From contig JANOLP010000015.1 of the NCBI GenBank assembly GCA_031419835.1, positions 1-21,183 of the forward strand: DNA of 21,183 nt, written 5' to 3'. Positions 14,609-21,183 of the stretch are shown here, one piece after another (positions within the stretch are counted from its first letter, which is position 1; the number at the start of each line of letters is the position of its first letter). A program made the translations under genes and the position numbers. The notes below the pieces were generated by a model. It saw only the letters and a list, made by a program, of their open reading frames with translations, did no database searches and was not told the origin of the DNA. Origin of the DNA: JALYOK01 sp031419835. Lineage in GTDB: Bacteria > Pseudomonadota > Gammaproteobacteria > Burkholderiales > JALYOK01.

Positions 14609-15754
14609 TTAACGATACTGCCGGAAAAACGCGCGCACATCTTCGGCCAATAATTGCGGTTGCTCAAGCGCCGCGAAATGGCCTCCTTTGGGCATCTCGG
14701 TCCAGCGTTGAATATTGTAGAAACGTTCAGCGATGGAGCGTGGCGGGCGTAGGATTTCCGTCGGGAATGCAGCATAAGCGGTTGGCACGTCGACGCGATT
14801 GCCGTGTGGGATCGGCCATGGGCCATGGGCGCGGGCGTAGTAGGGCCAGCTAGCGGAGTTGATCGCGCCGGTGGCCCAGTAGAGCGTGATGTTGGTGAGC
14901 ATTTCGTCACGCGTGATGGCGTTTTCAATCGTGCCGTTGCAATCGCTCCAACTACGAAATTTTTCTACGATCCACGCTGCGAGCCCTACCGGCGAATCGG
15001 TCAATGCGAACGCCAACGTTTGCGGCTTGGTGCCCATGATGGCTTGATAGCCGGTTTCTTCCTTCATGAAATGTTGCAGGTCTTTGATGAATTGTTTTTC
15101 TTCATCGGTGCCGGTGTCGGCCAAGGTTAAATCGCGACGCACGCCGAGTAAATTTAAATGGATGCCATGCAATTGTTCCGGGTGATCGTAGGCTAAACGC
15201 GACGTGACAAACGCGCCCCAGTCGCCGCCCTGTGCCGCGTACTTTTCGTATCCCAATACTTCTTTCATCAACGTCGCGAACGCCGCGGCCATTTCGATCG
15301 CGCCGAAGCGCGGCTGATTCGGCTTGAACGAAAGTGTGTAACCCGGCAGCGATGGCGCGATGACGGTAAACGCGTCATTTGGATCGCCGCCATAGGCCGC
15401 AGGATTGGTCAGCATCGGAATGATTTTGTGGAATTCCAAAATCGAGCCAGGCCAGCCGTGCGACAACAATAACGGCATTGGCTTCGGACCGACACCTTGC
15501 TCGTGAATGAAATGCAAATCGATGCCGGCGACCGGTACGCGAAAATGCTTGAAGCGATTGAGCTTAGCTTCTTGCGCACGCCAATCGAATTCGTTTCGCC
15601 AATAATTCGTAAGATCTTTTAAATAGGCGAGGCTGGTGCCGTATTGCCATTCTTCGCCGGGCGCTTGATCGGGCCAGCGCGTTTGCGCGAGGCGATTTTT
15701 CAGATCGCTAAAAATAGCATCGGGGAAATTGATTTGAAACGGGGTCGGTTGCAT
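14609..15754 (-). CDS. Epoxide hydrolase (EHN-domain alpha/beta hydrolase)
   Basis: A 381-residue epoxide hydrolase of the microsomal-like group that opens epoxides to diols. Residues about 4-112 form the N-terminal EHN domain typical of this group, including the WPDQ and EFDWRAQE motifs. The oxyanion motif is HGWPGS (99-104). The nucleophile is Asp178 in GGDWG, and the catalytic His is His359 in GGHFAALEQP. There is no signal peptide, so it should be cytoplasmic. The length is typical. The ATG (15754-15752) has only a weak ribosome binding site. It is transcribed in the same direction as greB but is separated from it by about 190 bases with a repeat. The physiological epoxide is unknown. Confidence 0.92.
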   Translation of the reverse strand: MQPTPFQINFPDAIFSDLKNRLAQTRWPDQAPGEEWQYGTSLAYLKDLTNYWRNEFDWRAQEAKLNRFKHFRVPVAGIDLHFIHEQGVGPKPMPLLLSHGWPGSILEFHKIIPMLTNPAAYGGDPNDAFTVIAPSLPGYTLSFKPNQPRFGAIEMAAAFATLMKEVLGYEKYAAQGGDWGAFVTSRLAYDHPEQLHGIHLNLLGVRRDLTLADTGTDEEKQFIKDLQHFMKEETGYQAIMGTKPQTLAFALTDSPVGLAAWIVEKFRSWSDCNGTIENAITRDEMLTNITLYWATGAINSASWPYYARAHGPWPIPHGNRVDVPTAYAAFPTEILRPPRSIAERFYNIQRWTEMPKGGHFAALEQPQLLAEDVRAFFRQYR

Positions 15755-15860
15755 GGGTGAAATTGACGAAAGGTGAAAAGTGCCTTTATTTTACACCTGT
15801 ACGTCGATACCCGTTGTTGCGTCATCCTGAAAGAACTCAAGCATTTATTTTTTAGTGCGA

Positions 15861-15914
15861 GGCGCCAGGAGGCGCATCAATGGTGCCTCGCAGGCCATGC
15901 ATTGCCACGAGGCA
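15861..15914 (-). repeat. Dispersed repeat, copy B
   Basis: The reverse complement of this stretch matches 3438-3490, starting TGCCTCGTGGCAATGCATG. Copy B also holds an internal inverted pair, TGCCTCG (15884-15890) and CGAGGCA (15908-15914). It lies just downstream of the greB stop codon, where a folded transcript could end or protect the message. Confidence 0.6.
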
Positions 15915-15946
15915 GTCGGAATGCGCGTGCTGGCCAAGTGCCAACG

Positions 15947-16504
15947 TTAGACCGCTTCATACCGCACTTCTAGAATCTGCATTTCGCGCCGCCCGCCCGG
16001 TGTTGCCAACGTTACCGTATCTCCTTCGCGGGCCTTCATTAGTGCTCGTGCCATCGGCGATATCCACGAGATGTGATTTCTGCGGAGGTCGGCTTCGTCG
16101 ATGCCGACGATCGTAAACGTCGATTCTTCGTTTTGATTGTCGACCACCATCACCGTCGCGCCGAAAAAAACTTGGTCGGTATTTTCACGTATCGCAGGAT
16201 CGACCACCTCGGCATTCTCGAGTCGCTTGCTCAAGTAACGCAGACGGCGATCGATTTCGCGTAGCCGACGCTTGCCGTAAATGTAATCGCCGTTTTCCGA
16301 ACGGTCGCCGTTGGAGGCGGCCCAATGGATGGTTTCGACTAATTTAGGACGCTCGATTTTCCATAGCTGCTCGAATTCTTCGCGCATGCGGATGTGGCCG
16401 GCGGGCGTCATGTAATTTTTGCTGCCCATGGGTAAGGGCGTGACGACTTCCTCGTCCTCGTCATCGGGTGCATTGTCGTTTTCTTTGGTAAAGGCTTTAC
16501 TCAT
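15947..16504 (-). CDS. greB: Transcription elongation factor GreB
   Basis: A 185-residue Gre factor that rescues backtracked RNA polymerase by stimulating transcript cleavage through the secondary channel. The N-terminal coiled coil carries the tip region NGDRSENGDY (65-74) with acidic residues Asp67, Glu70 and Asp73, which hold the metal at the polymerase active site. The C-terminal FKBP-like domain is seen in WISPMARALMKAREGDTV (about 145-162). The YIYGKRRLREIDRRL and VFFGATV segments fit GreB better than GreA. Compared with E. coli GreB (about 158 residues) it has an acidic N-terminal extension (residues 1-28, DDEDEE core). It is divergent from the phosphatase gene at 16634. Confidence 0.93.
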   Translation of the reverse strand: MSKAFTKENDNAPDDEDEEVVTPLPMGSKNYMTPAGHIRMREEFEQLWKIERPKLVETIHWAASNGDRSENGDYIYGKRRLREIDRRLRYLSKRLENAEVVDPAIRENTDQVFFGATVMVVDNQNEESTFTIVGIDEADLRRNHISWISPMARALMKAREGDTVTLATPGGRREMQILEVRYEAV

Positions 16505-16633
16505 TGCGGTTTGCTAGTGCCTGTTCGGTGATCAATGCAGCTAAAATAGAACCTTGTCACGAAGTTTACCGCGCTTGGATACACTAGCGGAGCAATCGAT
16601 TGTCTTTTTCAACAAGAAAACTAGCATCAAGTC

Positions 16634-17125
16634 ATGATTAAGGTTTTGTTTGTGTGTATGGGAAATATCTGCCGCTCGCCGACCGCGGAGGGCGTGTTTC
16701 GCCATGTGGTCGACGAGGCTGGATTATCGATGCAGATCGCGGCAGATTCGGCGGGTACCAGCGATTTTCAAAAAGGCGATCCGCCGGATAAGCGCGCGCA
16801 ACAAGCGGCTACGCGGCGCGGCTATAATCTTTCGCGACTCAAGGCGCGGCAAGTGCGGCCGCAGGATTTTCATGAGTTCGATCACATTTTGGCGATGGAT
16901 CAAAAAAACCTGCGAGATTTAAACGCAATTTTTCCGAATGGCGCAAGCGCACGGGTTTCGCTATTTTTAGACTACGCTGAGAAATCAAAACTCAAGGAAG
17001 TGCCCGATCCCTATTTCGGCGGGCCTCAAGGTTTTGAACTGGTACTTGATTTAGTGGAGGACGCGGCACAAGGCTTTTTGCAACATTTGATCAAACAGAA
17101 TCGAAAGTCGGCGGAGAGTCGATAA
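16634..17125 (+). CDS. Low-molecular-weight protein-tyrosine phosphatase
   Basis: A 163-residue cytoplasmic phosphatase of the LMW-PTP family. The P-loop CX5R is CMGNICRS (8-15) with nucleophile Cys8 and Arg14. The general acid is Asp125 in VPDPYFGG. All catalytic residues are present and the length is typical. Bacterial members dephosphorylate tyrosine kinases of capsule or exopolysaccharide synthesis, or act on arsenate or small phosphoesters. No polysaccharide genes or ars genes lie here, so the partner is unknown. The gene is divergent from greB; a TACACT at 16580-16585 is a possible -10 without a well-spaced -35. Confidence 0.94.
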   Translation: MIKVLFVCMGNICRSPTAEGVFRHVVDEAGLSMQIAADSAGTSDFQKGDPPDKRAQQAATRRGYNLSRLKARQVRPQDFHEFDHILAMDQKNLRDLNAIFPNGASARVSLFLDYAEKSKLKEVPDPYFGGPQGFELVLDLVEDAAQGFLQHLIKQNRKSAESR

Positions 17126-17142
17126 AAATTCCTCCGGGTGTT

Positions 17143-17182
17143 TTGACAACTGTCGGGTCGCGAATACGTTAAGAGATACAAT
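17143..17182 (+). promoter_or_regulatory. Promoter elements before the small exported protein
   Basis: A perfect TTGACA (17143-17148) and a near-consensus -10, TACAAT (17177-17182), lie in the gap before the gene. They are 28 bases apart, too far to form one promoter. Either TTGACA works with the poor TACGTT at 17165-17170, or TACAAT works with an activator. Confidence 0.3.
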
Positions 17183-17210
17183 ACCCATCAATAATTTGAG
17201 GAGTAACAAA

Positions 17211-17630
17211 GTGCAAAAATTGATTTCCGCGCTGATTATTTGCGGCGCATCAGTATTTGGCGTGAGTGCGAATGCCCAAGAACTTTCCAAGCCCAAGAAA
17301 TTCGATCACACGACTTATCTTACCGGTGGCGTCTCAGATGAGGATGCGGCGGCGATCAAGAAGCGCGGCCCCGACTTTGGCATGCAATTGTTTTTATCCG
17401 CAGACCATAAACCGGTTGCGCCCGGAGAAGTCAAAGTCAAAATCTTAAATCTAAGCGGCGATACGGTGGTTGATTCAGTCGCTGACGGCCCGCTATTTTT
17501 CATTAAAGTCGACGGTGGCCGCTACACGATTATTCTCGATCGTGGTGGCGAGATAAAGGAAAAAACCTTCGATTTGATTGGCCGCCGCTTTGGCCAATTC
17601 AGTTTTGATTGGAGTAAACCAGCTAACTAA
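17211..17630 (+). CDS. Small exported protein with carboxypeptidase-regulatory-like beta domain
   Basis: A 139-residue protein with a signal peptide (QKLISALIICGASVFGVSANAQ), likely cut after ANA, giving a periplasmic protein of about 116 residues. The mature part starts with a short helix-like region (TGGVSDEDAAAIKKRGPDFGMQLFLS), then a beta-rich part (EVKVKILNLSGDTVVDSVADGPLFFIKVDGGRYTII). This layout resembles small proteobacterial proteins annotated as carboxypeptidase-regulatory-like; their job is unknown. I chose GTG at 17211 over the earlier in-frame TTG at 17196 because GAGGAG (17198-17203) sits seven bases before it and the signal peptide then starts cleanly. The stop overlaps the stop of the opposing esterase gene by eight bases. 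Confidence 0.78.
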   Translation: MQKLISALIICGASVFGVSANAQELSKPKKFDHTTYLTGGVSDEDAAAIKKRGPDFGMQLFLSADHKPVAPGEVKVKILNLSGDTVVDSVADGPLFFIKVDGGRYTIILDRGGEIKEKTFDLIGRRFGQFSFDWSKPAN

Positions 17631-18564
17631 GATGTGCGCGCAGTTCCTTAGCGCAATCGGCGACGGCATCATTGGCCACGCGCAATACGCCGGACATCGT
17701 GATGAAACCGTGAATCATCCCGTCGTAACAGTGATAGCGAACTTTGCTGCCGGCGGCAGCGAGTTTGTCAGCGAATTCCTTGCCTTCGTCCCTTAAAGGA
17801 TCGAATCCGGCGGTGAGCACATAAGCGGGCGGCAAGTTTGCAAGGCTCGGTGCGAGTAGCGGAGAGGCGCGCCAGTCCTTGATTTCAGCCATGTCGTTGA
17901 GATAATGCCCGCGAAAATAATGCATCAAATCACGGGTCAGGTTATAGCCTTCCGCAAACAACGTATGCGATGGATGTTCCATCGCCATGTCGGTACCGGG
18001 GTAAATCAGCAATTGAAACTTGATCGCGGGCCCACCGCTATCGCGACAAAGCATCGCGACCACGGTCGATAAATTTCCGCCGGCGCTATCGCCACCCACC
18101 GCAATACGCGTTGCATCGATCTTTAACTGCGTGCCGTTTGCGGCCACGTAGCGAACAACATCTTCAGCATCATCCACCGCCGCCGGAAATTTTGCTTCCG
18201 GCCCCATGCGGTAGTCGACAGATATCACGGCGCATTCGCTGGCATTCGCAAGCTGCCGGCACAACGCATCATGGGTGTCGAGATCGCCGACCACCCAACC
18301 GCCACCATGAAAATAAACCAATACCGGCAACGTATCGTTTGGGGTTTTTCCAACGGGCCGATAGTCGCGCACGGGTATCGGGCCATGCCGACCGGCGATA
18401 TTGAAATCCGCAACCGCGCCAATGGGCGGTGTTGGCGGCAACAAGGCTTTGCGTAATTCTTTGAACTGAACGCGCGCTTCAACCGGTGGAAACTTGTTCA
18501 CCGGTATGCGCCCAGCGCGTGCGCCGGCTTCGAGTAAGGCTCGGACTTGCGGGTCAATCCCCAT
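17623..18564 (-). CDS. Alpha/beta hydrolase, Aes/hormone-sensitive-lipase family esterase
   Basis: A 313-residue cytoplasmic esterase of the HSL family (family IV). It has the oxyanion motif HGGGW (86-90), nucleophile Ser160 in GGDSAGG (157-163), acid Asp255 in GFDPLRDEG and base His285 in IHGF. The catalytic set is complete and the length is normal. Such enzymes cleave short-chain acyl esters. I chose the ATG at 18564-18562 because CCGGAGGATT lies just ahead of it on the minus strand; a longer in-frame version would begin inside the upstream gene. The ATG lies two bases after the stop of the isomerase-like gene, so the two are almost certainly co-transcribed. The 3' end overlaps the convergent small gene. 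Confidence 0.93.
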   Translation of the reverse strand: MGIDPQVRALLEAGARAGRIPVNKFPPVEARVQFKELRKALLPPTPPIGAVADFNIAGRHGPIPVRDYRPVGKTPNDTLPVLVYFHGGGWVVGDLDTHDALCRQLANASECAVISVDYRMGPEAKFPAAVDDAEDVVRYVAANGTQLKIDATRIAVGGDSAGGNLSTVVAMLCRDSGGPAIKFQLLIYPGTDMAMEHPSHTLFAEGYNLTRDLMHYFRGHYLNDMAEIKDWRASPLLAPSLANLPPAYVLTAGFDPLRDEGKEFADKLAAAGSKVRYHCYDGMIHGFITMSGVLRVANDAVADCAKELRAHLS

Positions 18565-18566
18565 TG

Positions 18567-19169
18567 TTAGAATCCTCCGGTTTTTAGCCACCGTTCCAGT
18601 TGCTCAAATCGATCGACACCCCAGAACGGTTCATTGTCGACGATAAAATACGGCGATCCGAACACCTTGCGCGCGATCGCTTTGTCGCTCTCGCTTTTGA
18701 AGCGTTCTTTCACGACATCACTCTGCACATGGGTGACGAACGATTCGCGATTGATGCCAACACTTTGCGCGATATCGGCGACCACATCCGCATTGCCAAC
18801 GTCGCGATCATCGACAAAATAGGCGCGATAAACTTGCTGCGCGAATTTTTTTGCCAGTGCCGGATCTTGATCTTTCAACCAATAGAAGCCACGCGCCGCG
18901 GCGATTGTCATCTTCGGAAAATCCGATGGAAACTTGATCGGCACGTCGAGATAGCGCGCGCTACGCTTCATGTCGTGAATCACATAGTCGCCCTTGAGCG
19001 GAATATTCATCGGCGGCACTTGCCCGGTCTGCTTGAAAATAAACCCAAGCAAAATCGCGTTCCAATTGACCTCGCGGCCATATTTCGCGGCGAGCGCGTC
19101 GATGCGCTCCGCCGCGAGGTAGCCATAGGGCGACGTAAAATCGAAATAGAAATCGATCGCGGTGGCCAT
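18567..19169 (-). CDS. DsbA-family 2-hydroxychromene-2-carboxylate isomerase-like protein
   Basis: A 200-residue thioredoxin-fold protein of the DsbA/kappa-GST group. The start DFYFDFTSPYGYLAAERI (6-23) is characteristic of 2-hydroxychromene-2-carboxylate isomerase (NahD-like), a glutathione-dependent enzyme of naphthalene breakdown. Ser13 takes the place of the DsbA active-site Cys pair. The C-terminal VFGSPYFIVDNEPFWGVDR (about 169-187) also fits the family. No other aromatic-degradation genes are seen, so the actual substrate may differ. It starts three bases after the RNase E stop and is followed two bases later by the esterase, which makes a compact run. Confidence 0.88.
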   Translation of the reverse strand: MATAIDFYFDFTSPYGYLAAERIDALAAKYGREVNWNAILLGFIFKQTGQVPPMNIPLKGDYVIHDMKRSARYLDVPIKFPSDFPKMTIAAARGFYWLKDQDPALAKKFAQQVYRAYFVDDRDVGNADVVADIAQSVGINRESFVTHVQSDVVKERFKSESDKAIARKVFGSPYFIVDNEPFWGVDRFEQLERWLKTGGF

Positions 19170-19172
19170 AGT

Positions 19173-21183
19173 TTAGTTATCCGATTTTTGTGTTTCGACC
19201 TGCATCAACGGCTCAGCCGGTGGCGCTTCGCGACGTGGACGGCGTGGTGCACGATCGCGTCGCGGCGTTTCGGCCGCGACCATCGTAACCGGCTCTTGAT
19301 TCGCTGTCCGACTTGGATCGGTTTCGACAATGACCAACTCTGAGGCTGCGGGGCGCTCGTGGCGGCCACCGAACTGGCGGCGACGACGTGGGTTGCGCGG
19401 TTGCCGGTTTTCATCGCGTGCCTCGTTTTGAATCGATGGCGCATTGTGGCTCGTATGGGTCGTGACTTCCTGAACCGGCTCAGCGTATTTCGCTTCCTGT
19501 ATCGGAGCCGTTTGCGCAATAGGAACGAATTCCTGGCGCGCCTCGATCATCGGCTGCGTGGGCTCGGGGACATGGGTTTCCGCAATGCGCGCAGGCTGCG
19601 GCGCTGCCATCATGCTGGGCACCGGCGCGGATTCTTGTGGCGTCATTGCCATGGGCGAAGAATCGTGCGCGCCATCGTCGCCATTTGCTACAAACGGCAA
19701 ATTCTCCTGCGTGCTGCGCTCGCCTTGTTGGCGTTCGCCACGCTCGCGACGGCCGCCACGGCGACCGCGTTTGCTACGGCCTTCGCCGGGTTCGCGTGGT
19801 GCTGCATTCTCATTAGGCGTCTCGGCAACGATGGCCGGTGCTGCCGTTTGTGTTTCGGTTTGCTGTTGTTCCGCACGGCGCGGTGGGCGCGGCGGGCGAT
19901 TCTGGCGAACGCGATCGTTGTCGCGTGTTTCGCCGCCTTCCGCATTGCGTGGTGGGCGATTATCGGGACGTTCGCCTTTATCTTGGCGTTCCGGACGTTC
20001 CTGTCGTTCGGGCCGCTCGCGGCGCGGTTTGCGATCTCCACGGTTTTGATTGCGATTGCCCGATTCTGCATCGCCGGCGGGTTTGTTTTGCTGGTTGCGT
20101 CGAACTGGCGGTGCAACCGGCGCGGCTTCATCAACCTTACCGTCTTTGAACCAGCCCATAATGCGGCCGATCAAGCTGGGGCGCGCTTCGGCAACGACGG
20201 GTGCTGGGGCAACAGGCATTGGCGCCGGCTGTTCCGGTGTGATGCCTTGTACCGCAGCCTGTTGGCGAACCGGGCGTGATTCCGGGTCTTTGCCAGATGG
20301 CGTCGGGCCTTCCGCAACCGGAGTGGTGACCAAGCGATAGCTCGGCGTGTCGACCTCCATCTCGCCTAACGCATCTTGTTTGATGCGCTCAATTTCGTAG
20401 TTAGGCGTTTCGATATTCGGATTCGGAATCAAAACGACACTGACTTTTAGCCGCGCTTCAAGTGCGTGAATATCGGCGCGTTTCTCGTTGAGCAAGAATG
20501 TTCCAACATCGACCGGCACTTGTGCGCGCAACAAAGCGGTGGATTCCTTCATCGCTTCTTCCTGCAGGATGCGCAGGATGTGCAATGCCGACGATTCGAT
20601 GTCGCGGATATGGCCGGTGCCGCCGCAACGCGGGCAGGGGATATGGCTGCTTTCACCGAGGCTTGGTTGTAGGCGTTGGCGCGATAATTCAAGCAAGCCG
20701 AAGCGCGAAATCTTGCCCATTTGCACCCGGGCGCGATCATGCTTCAACGCATCTTTCAAGCGATTTTCGACTTCGCGCTGATTGCGCTGATTTTCCATAT
20801 CGATGAAATCGATCACGACTAGGCCGCCCAAATCGCGCAAGCGCAATTGCCGCGCGATTTCATCGGCCGCTTCGCAGTTGGTGTTGAACGCGGTTTGCTC
20901 GATGTCCGCGCCGCGGGTGGCGCGGGCCGAGTTGACGTCGACGGAAACCAACGCTTCGGTGTGATCGATAATGATCGCACCGCCGGACGGCAGGGTGACA
21001 TCGCGCCGATAAGCGGTTTCGATTTGGTGCTCGATTTGGAAACGCGAAAACAGCGGCACATCGTCTTTATGCAGCTTGACCTTGTTGACGTTGTCCGGCA
21101 TCACGTGGGACATGAATTGCCGCGCCTGTTCGTAAATCGCCTCGGTATCGACCAAAATTTCGCCGATGTCGGGCTGGAACAGA
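19173..21183 (-). CDS. rne: Ribonuclease E, 5' end outside the window
   Basis: Visible for 669 codons, from LFQPDIGEIL at the window edge to the stop; the S1 domain and the start lie beyond 21183. RNase E cuts single-stranded AU-rich RNA and organises the degradosome. The DNase I-like catalytic domain is seen with VDVNSARAT and VIDFIDM, whose Asp82 and Asp125 (counted from the first visible codon) match the two metal-binding Asp of E. coli RNase E. The zinc-link CPRCGGTGH follows (Cys183, Cys186), then the small domain with NPNIETPNYEIERIKQD. From about residue 350 the protein is low-complexity, rich in Arg, Pro, Gln and Glu (for example QERPERQDKGERPDNRPPRN), as expected of the disordered scaffold half. 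It has a membrane-helix-like stretch LIGRIMGWFKD. The long tail argues for RNase E over RNase G. Confidence 0.95.
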   Translation of the reverse strand, partial: LFQPDIGEILVDTEAIYEQARQFMSHVMPDNVNKVKLHKDDVPLFSRFQIEHQIETAYRRDVTLPSGGAIIIDHTEALVSVDVNSARATRGADIEQTAFNTNCEAADEIARQLRLRDLGGLVVIDFIDMENQRNQREVENRLKDALKHDRARVQMGKISRFGLLELSRQRLQPSLGESSHIPCPRCGGTGHIRDIESSALHILRILQEEAMKESTALLRAQVPVDVGTFLLNEKRADIHALEARLKVSVVLIPNPNIETPNYEIERIKQDALGEMEVDTPSYRLVTTPVAEGPTPSGKDPESRPVRQQAAVQGITPEQPAPMPVAPAPVVAEARPSLIGRIMGWFKDGKVDEAAPVAPPVRRNQQNKPAGDAESGNRNQNRGDRKPRRERPERQERPERQDKGERPDNRPPRNAEGGETRDNDRVRQNRPPRPPRRAEQQQTETQTAAPAIVAETPNENAAPREPGEGRSKRGRRGGRRERGERQQGERSTQENLPFVANGDDGAHDSSPMAMTPQESAPVPSMMAAPQPARIAETHVPEPTQPMIEARQEFVPIAQTAPIQEAKYAEPVQEVTTHTSHNAPSIQNEARDENRQPRNPRRRRQFGGRHERPAASELVIVETDPSRTANQEPVTMVAAETPRRDRAPRRPRREAPPAEPLMQVETQKSDN

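Noticed and set aside
19359..20279. 306-codon plus-strand frame rich in Arg, Ala and Phe
   Set aside because: It is the complement of the low-complexity Arg/Pro/Gln tail of RNase E, which often leaves long open frames on the other strand.

Overview
The window looks like the chromosome of a gammaproteobacterium. The evidence is a GreB elongation factor, an RNase E with a CPxC zinc-link and a long basic, proline-rich C-terminal tail, a GtsABCD-type glucose ABC importer, a proteobacterial-type glucokinase, and several dispersed REP-like hairpin repeats between genes. Base composition is moderately GC-rich by eye. I cannot name the genus. There are no rRNA, tRNA, CRISPR or integrase genes in view.

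Layout. Positions 1-3414 (+) hold three metabolic genes: a MaoC-like hydratase, an M20D amidohydrolase and an exported alpha/beta hydrolase. They are separated by hairpin repeats. Positions 3604-7863 (+) are a four-gene sugar importer operon in the order binding protein, two permeases, ATPase, with a large hairpin element between the first two genes. Positions 8218-13217 (+), plus a possible 18-codon tail to 13270, are an accessory two-gene module. A SIR2-like/TIR fusion protein overlaps by four bases a 1207-residue nSTAND-type ATPase that carries a transmembrane helix and a long helical TPR-like region. Positions 13281-14249 (-) encode glucokinase. A repeat-rich gap follows, then an epoxide hydrolase (-) and greB (-). 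From 16634 come a low-molecular-weight tyrosine phosphatase (+) and a small exported protein (+). The window closes with a tight minus-strand run: RNase E (5' end outside the window), a DsbA-family 2-hydroxychromene-2-carboxylate isomerase-like protein, and an Aes/HSL-type esterase.

How the genes fit together. The importer and glucokinase form a plausible glucose uptake and phosphorylation set. The SIR2-TIR/STAND pair lies between them and shares no metabolic logic with either side. It is best read as an inserted biological-conflict (probably anti-phage or abortive-infection) module. The STAND ATPase would be the sensor and switch, and the TIR domain would be the likely NAD-directed effector. 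The SIR2-like half has lost the usual catalytic Asn and His. This module is the most interesting part of the window. The second theme is the number of small hairpin repeat families, at least four, one copy of which sits where it could set the ratio of binding protein to permease.
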